A stretch of DNA of 64,000 nucleotides from Citrobacter sp. 18056 (GCA_902706235.1 CACSJR010000002.1:186001-250000), one strand, 5' to 3'; counted from the stretch's first letter, positions 9,748 through 18,678 are shown. A program made the numbers and translations. The notes: generated by a model from the sequence alone, not told the origin.

Positions 9748-10700
9748 CTACCGATGTCTGGTTCGTGATGCTGCCTGGCGTGCTGTCGCTTGATATGACT
9801 GGCCCGGCAGAGACCTTTGTGCTTGCGGGCGATGCGTTTCGCCTGCATTACATCGGGCCAGACGCGCAGGTGCCAACCTCCATCGGCATGACGATGGGCA
9901 ACATTCGGCCACTGCCGGAAACGCTTCCGGCGGGAAGTCTGCTGGTGCTGCCCGGCGTGTGCGATTCAAACCACTACTTTTCCACTCCGCAGGCCGAGCG
10001 GGTTCGCCGCTGGCTGACGCGCCAACAGCCCTTGCTGCACGCCGGGAAAATCACCCTGATGTGCGTTTGTTCTGGCTCACTGCTGGCGGCGAAAGCCGGG
10101 CTGTTGCATGGCGTGCAGTGCACCACTCATCATGACGTGATTGCGCGACTGAAGGCCGCCGCCCCTGGCGCGATGGTTAAAGAGAACCGCATTTTTATTG
10201 AAGACAAAGGCATCTGGACCAGCGCCGGGATCACGTCCGGTATCGACCTGGCCCTGCATCTGATTAACCGGCTGTATGGCCCGGAGCGGGCGATGACGGT
10301 GGCGCGTGAAATGGTCGTGTGGTTCCGCCGTTCCGGCGACGATCCGCAGCTTTCACCCTGGCTGCGCTATCGCAACCATCTGCATCCGGCGATTCATCGC
10401 GCGCAGGATGCGCTGACCGCGGCCCCGCAGTACGCCTGGGCGCTGGTGGATATTGCCGCGCGGGCGCACGTTACGCCACGCCATCTGACGCGATTGTTCA
10501 AACAGCATCTGGGCGTCAGCGTGCGGGATTATCTCGAACAGCTTAGGCTGGCGCTGGCAGAGCAGCGGTTGTTGCAGGGAAGCGGTGTCGAGCAGGCGGC
10601 ACAGGCGGCGGGCTTTACCTCTGCCCGTCAGCTGCACCGTGCCCGCCAGCGGGCGTTAGCTGACCAGACGACGGGTATCGATTCGCTGCACCAGCATTGA
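9744..10700 (+). CDS. GlxA-type AraC-family regulator with DJ-1/PfpI domain
   Basis: The 318-aa protein joins an N-terminal DJ-1/PfpI-like domain (residues 1 to about 185) to a C-terminal AraC-type helix-turn-helix (about 215-310, with [15 protein letters not shown] and a second helix near [12 protein letters not shown]). The nucleophile-elbow position [15 protein letters not shown] keeps a Cys (Cys109). It is translationally coupled to the isochorismatase gene through an ATGA overlap and probably controls that gene in response to a small amide-type metabolite. That is inference from context. Its last 45 bp overlap the convergent end of wecH. Confidence 0.88.
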   Translation: MTTDVWFVMLPGVLSLDMTGPAETFVLAGDAFRLHYIGPDAQVPTSIGMTMGNIRPLPETLPAGSLLVLPGVCDSNHYFSTPQAERVRRWLTRQQPLLHAGKITLMCVCSGSLLAAKAGLLHGVQCTTHHDVIARLKAAAPGAMVKENRIFIEDKGIWTSAGITSGIDLALHLINRLYGPERAMTVAREMVVWFRRSGDDPQLSPWLRYRNHLHPAIHRAQDALTAAPQYAWALVDIAARAHVTPRHLTRLFKQHLGVSVRDYLEQLRLALAEQRLLQGSGVEQAAQAAGFTSARQLHRARQRALADQTTGIDSLHQH

Positions 10701-11651
10701 AAGCAGCAGGCTGCCCGCCAGCGTCGCGCAGAAAATCCACACGATATCGAGCAGTGGCCAGCTTTTAAGCTCCAGCCCGCTGGAACGCAGCGCGTGAATG
10801 ACCAGTGCATGAAAACCGTAAATCCCGAGCGAATGCTGCGAGATGGTGTGTAATCCCGGCAGTTCGCGGCCATTTAGCGTGTTTTTCACCAGTGTTAGCA
10901 GCGTGACGGCGCAGATGAACACCATCGGCCCCGCATACAGATACCAGGTGTCGGCGAAGTTGCCGCGCCATTTCAGCTCGTGCAACGTTCCGCGCGAGAT
11001 GACCCACACCGACGCGGCGAACAGCGCGGCACACAGTAGCGTCAGCGGTTTTTTATCCGTATCCATCATCCCCAGCGCGCGGCCCAGCAGGCCATACAGC
11101 ACGTAATAAAACGTGTCGCCTTCGATGTATAAATTCACTGGCAGCCATTGAAAGCTTCCGGTTTTCAGCGGAACGGTATTTGGGTTTGCAACGATGCCGA
11201 GCACAATCATCAGCGCCAGTAACATCCAGCCATTGACACTTTTGACCTGAATCAGCGGCGAAAGCAGGTAAATCACGAAAATCGCGAAGAAAAACCACAG
11301 GTGATAGAACACCGGCTTCTGCAGCAAATATTTCAGCGACAGCTCCGCATTGATGTGGGTAAACAACAGGATATACGCCAGCGCCACCGCGCTGTAGAAC
11401 AGCAAACAGAGGCCGATACGCAGGAAATGACGCGGTGCGGCGCTGCGCTCACCAAAAAATAGATAGCCAGAAATCATGAAAAACAGCGGGACGCTGACCC
11501 GGGAGGCGGAGTTCAACAGATTGGCGATATCCCAGTTGAGTGGGCTAATACTGTGGGCGTTGGTGATATACCAGGTTGTCGTGTGGATCATCACCACCAT
11601 CAGGCAGGCAATCCCTCGCAGGTTGGTAATCCAGCTAATCTTTCCCGACAT
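10656..11651 (-). CDS. wecH: O-acetyltransferase WecH
   Basis: WecH is an inner-membrane acyltransferase (acyltransferase-3 family) that adds O-acetyl groups to enterobacterial common antigen in E. coli. The 331-aa product equals the E. coli protein in length. It starts with the family motif [22 protein letters not shown] carrying the key His, and has about ten membrane spans. I chose the ATG at 11651, preceded by GAGGAACTG; a frame extending to 11789 adds 46 residues absent from the family. It converges with the GlxA-like gene and overlaps it by 45 bp. Confidence 0.93.
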   Translation of the reverse strand: MSGKISWITNLRGIACLMVVMIHTTTWYITNAHSISPLNWDIANLLNSASRVSVPLFFMISGYLFFGERSAAPRHFLRIGLCLLFYSAVALAYILLFTHINAELSLKYLLQKPVFYHLWFFFAIFVIYLLSPLIQVKSVNGWMLLALMIVLGIVANPNTVPLKTGSFQWLPVNLYIEGDTFYYVLYGLLGRALGMMDTDKKPLTLLCAALFAASVWVISRGTLHELKWRGNFADTWYLYAGPMVFICAVTLLTLVKNTLNGRELPGLHTISQHSLGIYGFHALVIHALRSSGLELKSWPLLDIVWIFCATLAGSLLLSMLVQRIDTRRLVS

Positions 11652-11839
11652 CAGTTCCTCAAAAATAGGGTGATAAAAAAAGTCTGACCTGTGAGTGTAG
11701 CCGCTCTCGGCAGGGAATAATCTGAGTTTTGCACGCCAGGCTTGTCGACAAGGGAACGTATTCGCAGAATGCGTGGTCAGAAAAAGCATCTAGTCTTAAA
11801 AATGACAATAACAGGCAAAGAATAAGGCCGTAATTAAAA

Positions 11840-12142
11840 ATGATGATCAAGTCTTTCATGCCCTTGCTGCTGGTCACGTTGCTGGTAGGGTGCAGTACCC
11901 CACAGGCTCCCGAACAAAAAGCGCAGCGCGCAAAAGTGGACCCGACAAGCTCGCTCAATATGGAGCACTTGTGTAAGGGCAAAGCAGCGGAGCGGTACAA
12001 TACTGGGGCAGAGAGCGTGGACGTTACGGGTTTCGAGCAGTTCCAGGGCAGCTACGAGCTGCGAGGCTTTACGCCACATAAAGAGAGTTTCGTCTGTTCT
12101 TTCGATGCAGACGGCCAGTTTTTACACCTTTCGATGCGCTGA
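11840..12142 (+). CDS. ysaB: Small lipoprotein YsaB
   Basis: YsaB is an uncharacterised 100-aa lipoprotein conserved upstream of glyQ in enterobacteria. The signal peptide ends in a lipobox LLVG-Cys18, followed by STPQAPEQ. The mature part carries the conserved VDPTSSLNMEHLCKGKAAERYNTG-like stretch and the FDADG-FLHLSMR tail found in E. coli YsaB. Function is unknown. It is divergent from wecH and on the same strand as glyQS, 148 bp upstream of them. Confidence 0.9.
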   Translation: MMIKSFMPLLLVTLLVGCSTPQAPEQKAQRAKVDPTSSLNMEHLCKGKAAERYNTGAESVDVTGFEQFQGSYELRGFTPHKESFVCSFDADGQFLHLSMR

Positions 12143-12290
12143 GTGGCGGCGATGGCGGGGGGAAAAGTCTCACGTTTCCCCAATATTCCCTCAATTTTCC
12201 GCAAACAACGTCCATTCATACTGTATATCTCGCATCCAGCGGGTATACTTGACCCTTCCTTAAATCCACACGTATCCAGCACGAAAAAAT

Positions 12291-13202
12291 ATGCAAAAGT
12301 TTGATACCAGGACTTTCCAGGGCCTGATCCTGACCTTACAGGATTACTGGGCTCGTCAGGGCTGCACCATTGTTCAACCACTGGACATGGAAGTAGGCGC
12401 TGGCACCTCCCATCCGATGACCTGTCTGCGCGCGCTGGGTCCAGAGCCGATGGCCACTGCTTATGTGCAGCCGTCCCGCCGCCCGACCGACGGTCGTTAT
12501 GGCGAAAACCCGAACCGCTTACAGCACTATTACCAGTTCCAGGTGGTGATTAAGCCATCGCCGGACAACATTCAGGAGCTGTACCTCGGGTCTCTGAAAG
12601 AGCTGGGTATGGACCCGACCATTCACGATATTCGCTTCGTGGAAGACAACTGGGAAAACCCAACGCTGGGTGCCTGGGGTCTCGGCTGGGAAGTGTGGTT
12701 GAATGGCATGGAAGTGACGCAGTTCACCTACTTCCAGCAGGTTGGCGGTCTCGAGTGTAAGCCGGTTACCGGCGAAATCACCTATGGTCTGGAACGTCTG
12801 GCCATGTACATTCAGGGCGTAGACAGCGTTTACGACCTGGTCTGGAGCGACGGCCCGTTGGGTAAAACCACCTACGGCGACGTGTTCCATCAGAACGAAG
12901 TGGAGCAATCTACTTACAACTTCGAATACGCGGATGTCGACTTCCTGTTCTCCTGCTTCGAGCAGTATGAGAAAGAAGCGCAACAGCTGCTGGCGCTGGA
13001 AAACCCGCTGCCACTGCCTGCCTACGAGCGTATTCTGAAGGCCGCTCATAGCTTTAACCTGCTGGATGCGCGTAAAGCCATCTCCGTCACCGAGCGTCAG
13101 CGCTACATTCTGCGCATTCGCACCTTGACCAAAGCGGTGGCTGAAGCCTATTACGCTTCCCGTGAAGCCCTTGGTTTCCCGCTATGCAACAAGAATAAAT
13201 AA
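12291..13202 (+). CDS. glyQ: Glycyl-tRNA synthetase alpha subunit
   Basis: GlyQ is the catalytic alpha subunit of the bacterial alpha2beta2 glycyl-tRNA synthetase (class II). At 303 aa it equals E. coli GlyQ and is nearly identical to it. It contains the class II core with the [21 protein letters not shown] region (motif 2-like) and the [22 protein letters not shown] region (motif 3-like). glyS follows after 9 bp with its own AAGAGG ribosome site, so the pair forms an operon. Confidence 0.98.
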   Translation: MQKFDTRTFQGLILTLQDYWARQGCTIVQPLDMEVGAGTSHPMTCLRALGPEPMATAYVQPSRRPTDGRYGENPNRLQHYYQFQVVIKPSPDNIQELYLGSLKELGMDPTIHDIRFVEDNWENPTLGAWGLGWEVWLNGMEVTQFTYFQQVGGLECKPVTGEITYGLERLAMYIQGVDSVYDLVWSDGPLGKTTYGDVFHQNEVEQSTYNFEYADVDFLFSCFEQYEKEAQQLLALENPLPLPAYERILKAAHSFNLLDARKAISVTERQRYILRIRTLTKAVAEAYYASREALGFPLCNKNK

Positions 13203-13211
13203 GAGGCGGCC

Positions 13212-15281
13212 ATGTCTGAAAAAACTTTCCTGGTGGAAATCGGCACCGAAGAGCTGCCACCAAAAGCCCTGCGCAGCCTGGCGGAATCTTTTGCTGCGAA
13301 CGTTACTGCGGAACTCGATAACGCAGGCCTGGCTCACGGCAACGTTGAGTGGTTTGCGGCCCCGCGTCGCCTGGCGCTGAAAGTTGCCGCGCTGGCGGAA
13401 TCTCAGCCCGATCGCGAAGTCGAAAAACGCGGCCCGGCTGTGTCTGCTGCATTCGATGCAGAAGGCAAACCGAGCAAAGCGGCTGAAGGCTGGGCGCGTG
13501 GCTGCGGTATCACCGTTGATCAGGCCGAGCGCATGGTCACCGATAAAGGTGAATGGCTGCTGTACCGTGCGCATGTGAAAGGCGAAAGCGCTGAAGCGCT
13601 GCTGCCAAACATGATTGTCACGTCACTGGGCAAACTGCCTATTCCGAAACTGATGCGCTGGGGTGCGTCCGACGTGCAGTTCGTGCGTCCGGTTCACACC
13701 GTGACCCTGCTGCTCGGCGATAAAGTCGTACCCGCGAAAATTCTGGGCATCGATTCCGATCGCGTTATCCGCGGTCACCGCTTTATGGGCGAGCCGGAAT
13801 TCACCATCGACAACGCCGATCAGTACCCGCAGATCCTGCTGGAACGCGGCAAAGTGATGGCGGATTACGAATCACGTAAAGCCAAAATTAAAGCAGATGC
13901 GGAAGACGCGGCACGCAAAATCGGCGGTAACGCTGACCTGAGCGAGAGCCTGCTGGAAGAAGTCGCCTCGCTGGTCGAATGGCCGGTCGTACTGACGGCG
14001 AAATTCGAAGAGAAATTCCTCGCCGTTCCGGCTGAAGCGCTGGTGTACACCATGAAAGGTGACCAGAAGTACTTCCCGGTCTATGGCAACGACGGGAAAC
14101 TGCTGCCGAACTTCATTTTCGTTACCAACATCGAATCGAAAGATCCGGTGCAGATTATTTCCGGTAATGAAAAAGTGGTTCGTCCGCGTCTGGCGGATGC
14201 AGAATTCTTCTTCAACTCCGACCGTAAAAAGCGTCTGGAAGATCATTTGCCGCGTCTGCAGACCGTGCTGTTCCAGCAACAGCTGGGCACGCTGCGTGAC
14301 AAAACTGACCGCATTCAGGCCCTGGCGGGCTGGATTGCTGGCCAGATTGGCGCTGACGTTAACCACGCGACCCGCGCGGGTCTGCTGTCCAAGTGCGACC
14401 TGATGACCAACATGGTGTTCGAGTTTACCGACACCCAGGGCATCATGGGCATGCACTATGCGCGTCACGATGGTGAAGCCGAAGATGTGGCCGTTGCGCT
14501 GAACGAACAGTATCAGCCACGTTTTGCGGGCGATGATCTACCGTCCAACCCGGTAGCGTGCGCGGTGGCTATTGCCGATAAGATGGATACCCTCGCGGGC
14601 ATCTTTGGTATCGGCCAGCACCCGAAAGGCGACAAAGATCCATTCGCACTGCGTCGTGCGGCGCTGGGCGTGCTGCGTATCATCGTTGAGAAGAACCTCA
14701 ACCTTGACCTGCAAACCCTGACCGAAGAAGCGGTGCGTCTGTACGGTGACAAGCTGACCAACGCTAAGGTTGTCGATGAAGTTATCGACTTCATGCTCGG
14801 TCGTTTCCGTGCCTGGTATCAGGACGAAGGTTACACCGTCGACACCATTCAGGCGGTGCTGGCGCGTCGTCCGACCCGTCCGGCTGATTTCGATGCCCGC
14901 ATGAAAGCCGTGTCGCACTTCCGTTCTCTGGACGAAGCCGCTGCGCTGGCTGCCGCTAATAAGCGTGTTTCCAACATTCTGGCGAAGTCTGATGAAACAC
15001 TGAACGACGTCGTTCACGCCTCAGTGCTGAAAGACGCGGCGGAAATCAAGCTGGCGACCCACCTGGTCGTTCTGCGCGACAAACTGCAGCCGTTCTTCGA
15101 TGAAGGCCGTTACCAGGATGCGCTGATTGAACTGGCTTCCCTGCGCGAGCCGGTGGACGAGTTCTTCGAGAGCGTGATGGTTAACGCCGACGAGAAAGAC
15201 GTGCGTATCAACCGCCTGACGCTGCTCAGCAAGCTGCGCGAACTGTTCCTGCAGGTAGCGGATATTTCTCTGCTGCAGTAA
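13212..15281 (+). CDS. glyS: Glycyl-tRNA synthetase beta subunit
   Basis: GlyS is the 689-aa beta subunit that recognises tRNA-Gly and partners with GlyQ. It starts with the typical [16 protein letters not shown] sequence. An HD-like middle domain (the [13 protein letters not shown] region) and a C-terminal anticodon-binding domain rich in charged helices follow. Its length equals that of E. coli GlyS. It ends in a strong Rho-independent terminator. Beyond this point synteny with E. coli is broken by the accessory island. Confidence 0.98.
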   Translation: MSEKTFLVEIGTEELPPKALRSLAESFAANVTAELDNAGLAHGNVEWFAAPRRLALKVAALAESQPDREVEKRGPAVSAAFDAEGKPSKAAEGWARGCGITVDQAERMVTDKGEWLLYRAHVKGESAEALLPNMIVTSLGKLPIPKLMRWGASDVQFVRPVHTVTLLLGDKVVPAKILGIDSDRVIRGHRFMGEPEFTIDNADQYPQILLERGKVMADYESRKAKIKADAEDAARKIGGNADLSESLLEEVASLVEWPVVLTAKFEEKFLAVPAEALVYTMKGDQKYFPVYGNDGKLLPNFIFVTNIESKDPVQIISGNEKVVRPRLADAEFFFNSDRKKRLEDHLPRLQTVLFQQQLGTLRDKTDRIQALAGWIAGQIGADVNHATRAGLLSKCDLMTNMVFEFTDTQGIMGMHYARHDGEAEDVAVALNEQYQPRFAGDDLPSNPVACAVAIADKMDTLAGIFGIGQHPKGDKDPFALRRAALGVLRIIVEKNLNLDLQTLTEEAVRLYGDKLTNAKVVDEVIDFMLGRFRAWYQDEGYTVDTIQAVLARRPTRPADFDARMKAVSHFRSLDEAAALAAANKRVSNILAKSDETLNDVVHASVLKDAAEIKLATHLVVLRDKLQPFFDEGRYQDALIELASLREPVDEFFESVMVNADEKDVRINRLTLLSKLRELFLQVADISLLQ

Positions 15282-15303
15282 TTATCGCTCTGCTTAAAAG
15301 ACC

Positions 15304-15327
15304 AACCCGCCTTTCGGCGGGTTTTTA
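15304..15327 (+). terminator. glyQS terminator
   Basis: The stem ACCCGCC / GGCGGGT with a 4-base loop is followed by a run of T, 23 bp after the glyS stop. Confidence 0.9.
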
Positions 15328-15347
15328 ATGGCTGCAGTTCAGGGTAT

Positions 15348-15797
15348 TCACGCCAACGGGATCAACGCGTTTTCCGTTTTCAGCCAGCGCGGGGCGGTCA
15401 GCGTTCCGGCGAAATAGCACACCAGTTCATGCAGTAAATCGGCCACCGTTCTTTCTGTTTTTGCCGCAAGCGCACCGCTCATCAGCAGTTGCACCAGCGT
15501 CTGGCAATACTCGCCGAGCTGATCGGCTTCCGGTTCAAACGCAGGGAATTGCGTAGGCAGTTCTTCCACTGTCAGACTGGCTTTTAAATAGTCTGGGATC
15601 GGTTCGAGCAGTGTCGGCTGAAGTAGCGCCAGACAAGCAGACAATCGCCCGCAGAGTGCCATTTTATGCGCCGGGTCGTTGCATTCCACCAGGACTTCGG
15701 CAAAGCGCTCGCAGTTTTCCGCCAGTTCAGTGAAATCGGTCGTGGCGCTAAAGGGGACAGTAAGCAACGTGCTGTCGAGGGTTGGGGTTATCGCCAT
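15348..15797 (-). CDS. Uncharacterised protein of a P4-type immunity operon
   Basis: This 149-aa, Leu- and acid-rich soluble protein (MAITPTLDSTLLTVPFSA...) has no domain I can name. It begins after a clear GGAGG ribosome site and directly follows a C4/CI-type antisense-RNA leader on the same strand. That is where the first protein gene of P1/P4-type immunity operons sits. Similar short proteins are, to my memory, found in P4-like prophage relics, but this is recollection rather than a search. No signal peptide or membrane segment is seen. It ends close to the glyS terminator, whose hairpin can serve this strand weakly. Confidence 0.65.
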   Translation of the reverse strand: MAITPTLDSTLLTVPFSATTDFTELAENCERFAEVLVECNDPAHKMALCGRLSACLALLQPTLLEPIPDYLKASLTVEELPTQFPAFEPEADQLGEYCQTLVQLLMSGALAAKTERTVADLLHELVCYFAGTLTAPRWLKTENALIPLA

Positions 15798-15836
15798 GAT
15801 GGCAGCCTCCAGTGAGTAAGTTAATTACCACCACCA

Positions 15837-16025
15837 GAGGTTCCAATCTCATTGGTGGCGGAACCGAACAGGGTTGGAACTCCCGGCCTCACTGGACACC
15901 GGTGCGCCTAATGGCGCCCCCGCTCGGCTCCACCATTGAGGTGTAGCAGAACGCATGACATGAAAGTATGTCACCAGTGAAGTCGTTCAGGGTTCCAATC
16001 CCGGCACCTGATTTTGCAGGTGCGA
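15837..16025 (-). ncRNA. C4/CI-type antisense RNA immunity leader (P1 c4 / P4 cI-like)
   Basis: Read on the minus strand, two copies of a GATTGGAACC-type sequence (within 15990-16004 and 15837-15850) flank an antisense match GGGAGTTCCAACCC (15871-15886). This is the seqA - seqB - seqC layout of phage P4 immunity and of the P1/P7 C4 RNA. The GC-rich core GAGCGGGGGCGCC...GGCGCACCGGTG (15893-15925) has the hairpins of the small RNA. One frame through it reads PVSSEAGSSNPVRFRHQ, the well-known tail of Icd/Ash-like phage proteins that overlap C4. A GCACCTG/CAGGTGC hairpin lies upstream. The RNA ends are not determined; the small RNA itself is probably within about 15851-15955. Confidence 0.65.
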
Positions 16026-16218
16026 ATCGACAATACTGCTGACCGATTTCGGCGACAACGTTTTTCCGCTATGTCGTTGTGGATATTATCATTTCCTGAA
16101 GCATGCTCGCAAAACTGAACGAGACCAGGGCGCAGATGACATTCCCGCGTGACAGCGCGCAGCAACTTGCTATCTAATTAATATGTCGAAGCATTCCTCC
16201 GTCCTCTACGCCAGATAG
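16026..16218. other. Upstream part of the immunity relic, no confident gene
   Basis: On the minus strand an open frame of 64 codons (15971-16165) runs into the antisense-RNA region and resembles the leader-encoded Ash/Icd type frames, but it has no clear ribosome site. I do not call it a gene. A promoter for the leftward immunity transcript should lie around 16150-16230, but I cannot place it. Confidence 0.4.
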
Positions 16219-16308
16219 ATGGATATGCTTGAGGCTGAGGGGCTTGTCAGAATTGTTGAACAACGTGCGGGTGGCGTGGCTAGTAGGGTGAATATTGATG
16301 ACTTATAA
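16219..16308 (+). pseudogene. Remnant of a short, possibly winged-helix, protein
   Basis: A 29-codon frame (MDMLEAEGLVRIVEQRAGG...) is preceded directly, in frame, by a TAG stop. Upstream of that stop the frame reads MSKHSSVLYAR. The joined sequence looks like one protein piece cut by an amber codon. The 'LEAEGLVRIVEQR-GG' style is common in winged-helix DNA-binding ends, but I cannot name the family. It overlaps the ccdA-like remnant by 11 bp. Confidence 0.35.
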
Positions 16309-16468
16309 AAAACAATGCTATGAATCAGCACTGACTGTTGAGCTGAAACCAGATGCCAGACTTACAGAAGCTGAACGCTGGAAACAAGAAAACAATGCTG
16401 GTCTGCATGAACTCAACCAAATTACCGATGACCACAGCCTGCTGTCAGATGATTACCGAACGTTTTAA
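16298..16468 (+). pseudogene. CcdA-like antitoxin remnant (C-terminal part only)
   Basis: The 56-codon frame ends with a segment matching the toxin-binding tail of CcdA: AERWKQENNAGLHELN, then SLLSDDYRTF, against AERWKAENQEGMAEV...ADENRDW in F-plasmid CcdA. The N-terminal ribbon-helix-helix DNA-binding part is missing or unrecognisable; residues 1-20 are unrelated. No ccdB toxin gene follows: the next 180 bp are non-coding. It therefore looks like a decayed toxin-antitoxin locus, though a solitary tail could still bind CcdB-type toxins. Confidence 0.6.
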
Positions 16469-16495
16469 CCCGGCAACATTGGCCAGCATTTAACC

Positions 16496-16525
16496 TTGAA
16501 ACCCTGCCCAAATTACGGGTATCCT
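16496..16525 (+). promoter_or_regulatory. Sigma-70 type promoter for the ABC-F gene
   Basis: TTGAAA and TATCCT are spaced by 18 bp. About 120 bp of leader follow before the ABC-F start. The leader contains a possible 5-codon leader peptide (ATG at 16567, stop at 16582) and a small hairpin (16603-16616) with T5 downstream. Confidence 0.5.
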
Positions 16526-16652
16526 GTATCCCGACTTTTCTCTTCTCTCTGGAGCGCATCCCGAAAATGAACAATCACGACTGATGAATTCGGCCCTGGC
16601 ATAACGCAAACGCGTTGGCGGGGATGGTTTTTGATTTCATTCAGGAGTGCTT

Positions 16653-18275
16653 ATGGCTCATTTTTGTGCGCAATCCCCTGCGTTTATTTTGCATCAGGTC
16701 ACCTGTCAGTTTGCGACGGGCGATATTCTTTTTGGTCCTTTTGATCTCTCGCTTGAGCGTTCGCTTTGCGGCTTAGTCGGGCGTAATGGCAGTGGGAAAA
16801 CTCGCCTGTTGCAGTTGCTTGCAGGCGTCGAAATGCCTGCCCACGGGCATATCGAACATTTTTCGACGGTGGCGTATGTCGCTCAGCAACCCCTGCTTTC
16901 TGCGGACAGTACGCTGGCGGATTTACTCGGCCTGACGGCGATATTTTCCGCCCTGGGCCGCGTGAATAGCGGCGAGATGCAGACGGAAGACAGCGATGTG
17001 CTCGACGGTCACTGGGATATTACGGAGCGCCTGAGTACGGCGTTTTCCGCGTTGTCGCTTCCCAAGTTTGACGCGTATCGTCCGGCTTCATCCCTGAGCG
17101 GTGGTGAACGTGTGAAAGCGTTGCTGTGCGCCGCATTCCTTTCCGGGGCCGATTATCTGCTACTCGACGAACCGACTAACCATCTGGATAGCGACGGGCG
17201 GGCATGGCTTTATCAGCAGCTTGCACAGTGGCGCGGCGGGGCGCTGATTGCCAGCCACGATCGCGAATTACTGGCACAGGTACCGCATATTCTCGAATTA
17301 TCTGCCGGGAATTTGCGCCATTACGGCGGTAATTTTGATGTGTATCAGCAGCAGCGAGAGGCCGAACAGCAGGCAGCACGTTCGGCGCTCGACCATGCGG
17401 CGAACGAGCGACGACGAACCCGCCAGCGTTTGCGTAAAGAGCATGACAATAGCCTGCGGCGCTCCGCGCAAACGCTGCGAACCGTGGATTCACTGAACAT
17501 CGCCTCGTTTGAGCGAGTTGCTTACAAAGGCGCGGCCAAAGCCCGGCCCGGCACGCTGCGCCGCCAGCATCATGAACAGAACGAGGCGTTGAACGCGGCG
17601 GTTAATCAGGCGCGTGAACGCGTGGAGGATGAAACGCCGGTAATGATGACGCTGCCGGGCAACCACGTTGCGGCGGGCAAGCAGGTGCTGGACGTTCACG
17701 ATCTGGTCCTGGCGCATTCCCCGATTGCGCCGCTGAACTGGCGCATGGATGGCCCAATGCGCGTGGCGCTGCGTGGGCCGAACGGCTGTGGTAAAACCAC
17801 GCTGCTGAAAACGCTTCTCGGGCTGGAGTTGCCGGTGAGCGGCAGCTGTAAGTTGTCGGTGAATGCGGCCTGGCTCGATCAGCATCTGAGTCAGTTCAGT
17901 CTGTCACTGTCGGTGATGGAGCATCTGAGTCTGGCGAATACCCCTCTGGAAGAAGGCGTGCTGCGCAGTCGCCTGGCGCAGCTGCAGCTGACTGCGGAAA
18001 AAGTAGGTTTGCCGCTATCATCGCTGAGCGGTGGCGAACGCCTGAAGGCCGCTCTGGCCAGCGTGTTATGGCGGCGGGAAGCGACCCAGCTTTTGCTGTT
18101 GGACGAGCCGACTAACCACCTCGATTTGGCGTCGACGCAGGCCATTGAAATGGCATTGTCCGGTTTCCCGGGGGCGATGTTAGTCGTTTCACATGATGAG
18201 GCGTTTCTGCGGGGGTTGAAGCTGACTCACAGTCTGGAATGGCAGGATGCGGGCTGGGTATTCACGGCGCTGTGA
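16653..18275 (+). CDS. ABC-F family ATPase
   Basis: The 540-aa soluble protein has two ABC ATPase domains and no membrane segments, so it is an ABC-F (translation-factor/ribosome-protection type) protein rather than a transporter. Domain 1 has Walker A VGRNGSGKT, signature LSGGERVKA and Walker B YLLLDEPTNHLD. Domain 2 has RGPNGCGKTT, LSGGERLKA and LLLLDEPTNHLD. A charged, Arg-rich linker of about 90 residues (RRRTRQRLRKEHDNSLRR) joins them. The catalytic Glu after each Walker B is kept. I chose the ATG at 16653 because AGGAG ends 6 bp before it; an in-frame GTG at 16647 is too close. It is not an orthologue of Uup, YheS, YbiT or EttA by length and linker. Whether it protects against an antibiotic is unknown. 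Confidence 0.88.
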   Translation: MAHFCAQSPAFILHQVTCQFATGDILFGPFDLSLERSLCGLVGRNGSGKTRLLQLLAGVEMPAHGHIEHFSTVAYVAQQPLLSADSTLADLLGLTAIFSALGRVNSGEMQTEDSDVLDGHWDITERLSTAFSALSLPKFDAYRPASSLSGGERVKALLCAAFLSGADYLLLDEPTNHLDSDGRAWLYQQLAQWRGGALIASHDRELLAQVPHILELSAGNLRHYGGNFDVYQQQREAEQQAARSALDHAANERRRTRQRLRKEHDNSLRRSAQTLRTVDSLNIASFERVAYKGAAKARPGTLRRQHHEQNEALNAAVNQARERVEDETPVMMTLPGNHVAAGKQVLDVHDLVLAHSPIAPLNWRMDGPMRVALRGPNGCGKTTLLKTLLGLELPVSGSCKLSVNAAWLDQHLSQFSLSLSVMEHLSLANTPLEEGVLRSRLAQLQLTAEKVGLPLSSLSGGERLKAALASVLWRREATQLLLLDEPTNHLDLASTQAIEMALSGFPGAMLVVSHDEAFLRGLKLTHSLEWQDAGWVFTAL

Positions 18276-18302
18276 TCAAAAACCCCCGCAATCGCGGGGG
18301 TA
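18275..18302 (-). terminator. yiaG terminator (minus strand)
   Basis: The 8-bp stem ACCCCCGC / GCGGGGGT with loop AATC is followed, on the minus strand, by TTTTTGA. On the plus strand it is followed by AAAATAAC, so it mainly terminates the leftward gene. Confidence 0.8.
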
Positions 18303-18313
18303 AAATAACAACG

Positions 18314-18604
18314 TTATTCCATAAGCTGTCTGCTTAATCGGGGATCGGCCTGGATCAGGCGCATCAACTTCAGCTCGGCAGGGGATGGTTTTTCTCGTCT
18401 CGATTCCCACTCATGTACCATCGCTACGCTGACGCCCATCGCTCGGGCAAAATCATCGATCTTCAAACCGGAGCCTTTACGCAGTTGCTCAAACTCGGTA
18501 AAGGCTGTGGGCTTTTGGGTCAGGGTCATTCTCTGTGAATCATCTTTGAAAACAATTTGTTCAAGACTGGAAAGCAGTTCGTACATAGGATCTTTATTTG
18601 TCAT
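18314..18604 (-). CDS. yiaG: HTH-type transcriptional regulator YiaG
   Basis: YiaG is a small Xre/HipB-type helix-turn-helix protein of unknown target. The product is 96 aa as in E. coli and starts MTNKDPMYELLSSLEQIVF. The helix-turn-helix lies at about residues 45-70 (GLKIDDFARAMGVSVAMVHEWESRR). I chose the ATG at 18604, preceded by AGAGGAG; an ATG at 18628 lies inside a repeat element. A deleted ERIC copy sits immediately upstream and covers its leader or promoter. Confidence 0.92.
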   Translation of the reverse strand: MTNKDPMYELLSSLEQIVFKDDSQRMTLTQKPTAFTEFEQLRKGSGLKIDDFARAMGVSVAMVHEWESRREKPSPAELKLMRLIQADPRLSRQLME

Positions 18605-18616
18605 TGAGAACTCCTC

Positions 18617-18678
18617 TTTACCCGTCATACATCAAGCCACAGGCATGTTGTCCTGCAACTCGAATTATTTAGGGTATA
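18617..18678 (+). repeat. Internally deleted ERIC element (62 bp)
   Basis: Both ERIC ends are present (TTTACCCGTCATACATCAAG and CTCGAATTATTTAGGGTATA), but the central ERIC core (CCCCAGTCAC...CCTGGGG) is missing. What remains is an almost pure terminal inverted repeat. It ends 12 bp before the yiaG start codon. Orientation is not meaningful for such a short palindrome. Confidence 0.85.

Noticed and set aside
15971-16165. 64-codon minus-strand frame upstream of the C4-like RNA
   Set aside because: It may reflect leader-encoded Ash/Icd-type reading frames, but it lacks a ribosome site and ends before the RNA core. I describe it as part of the immunity leader only.
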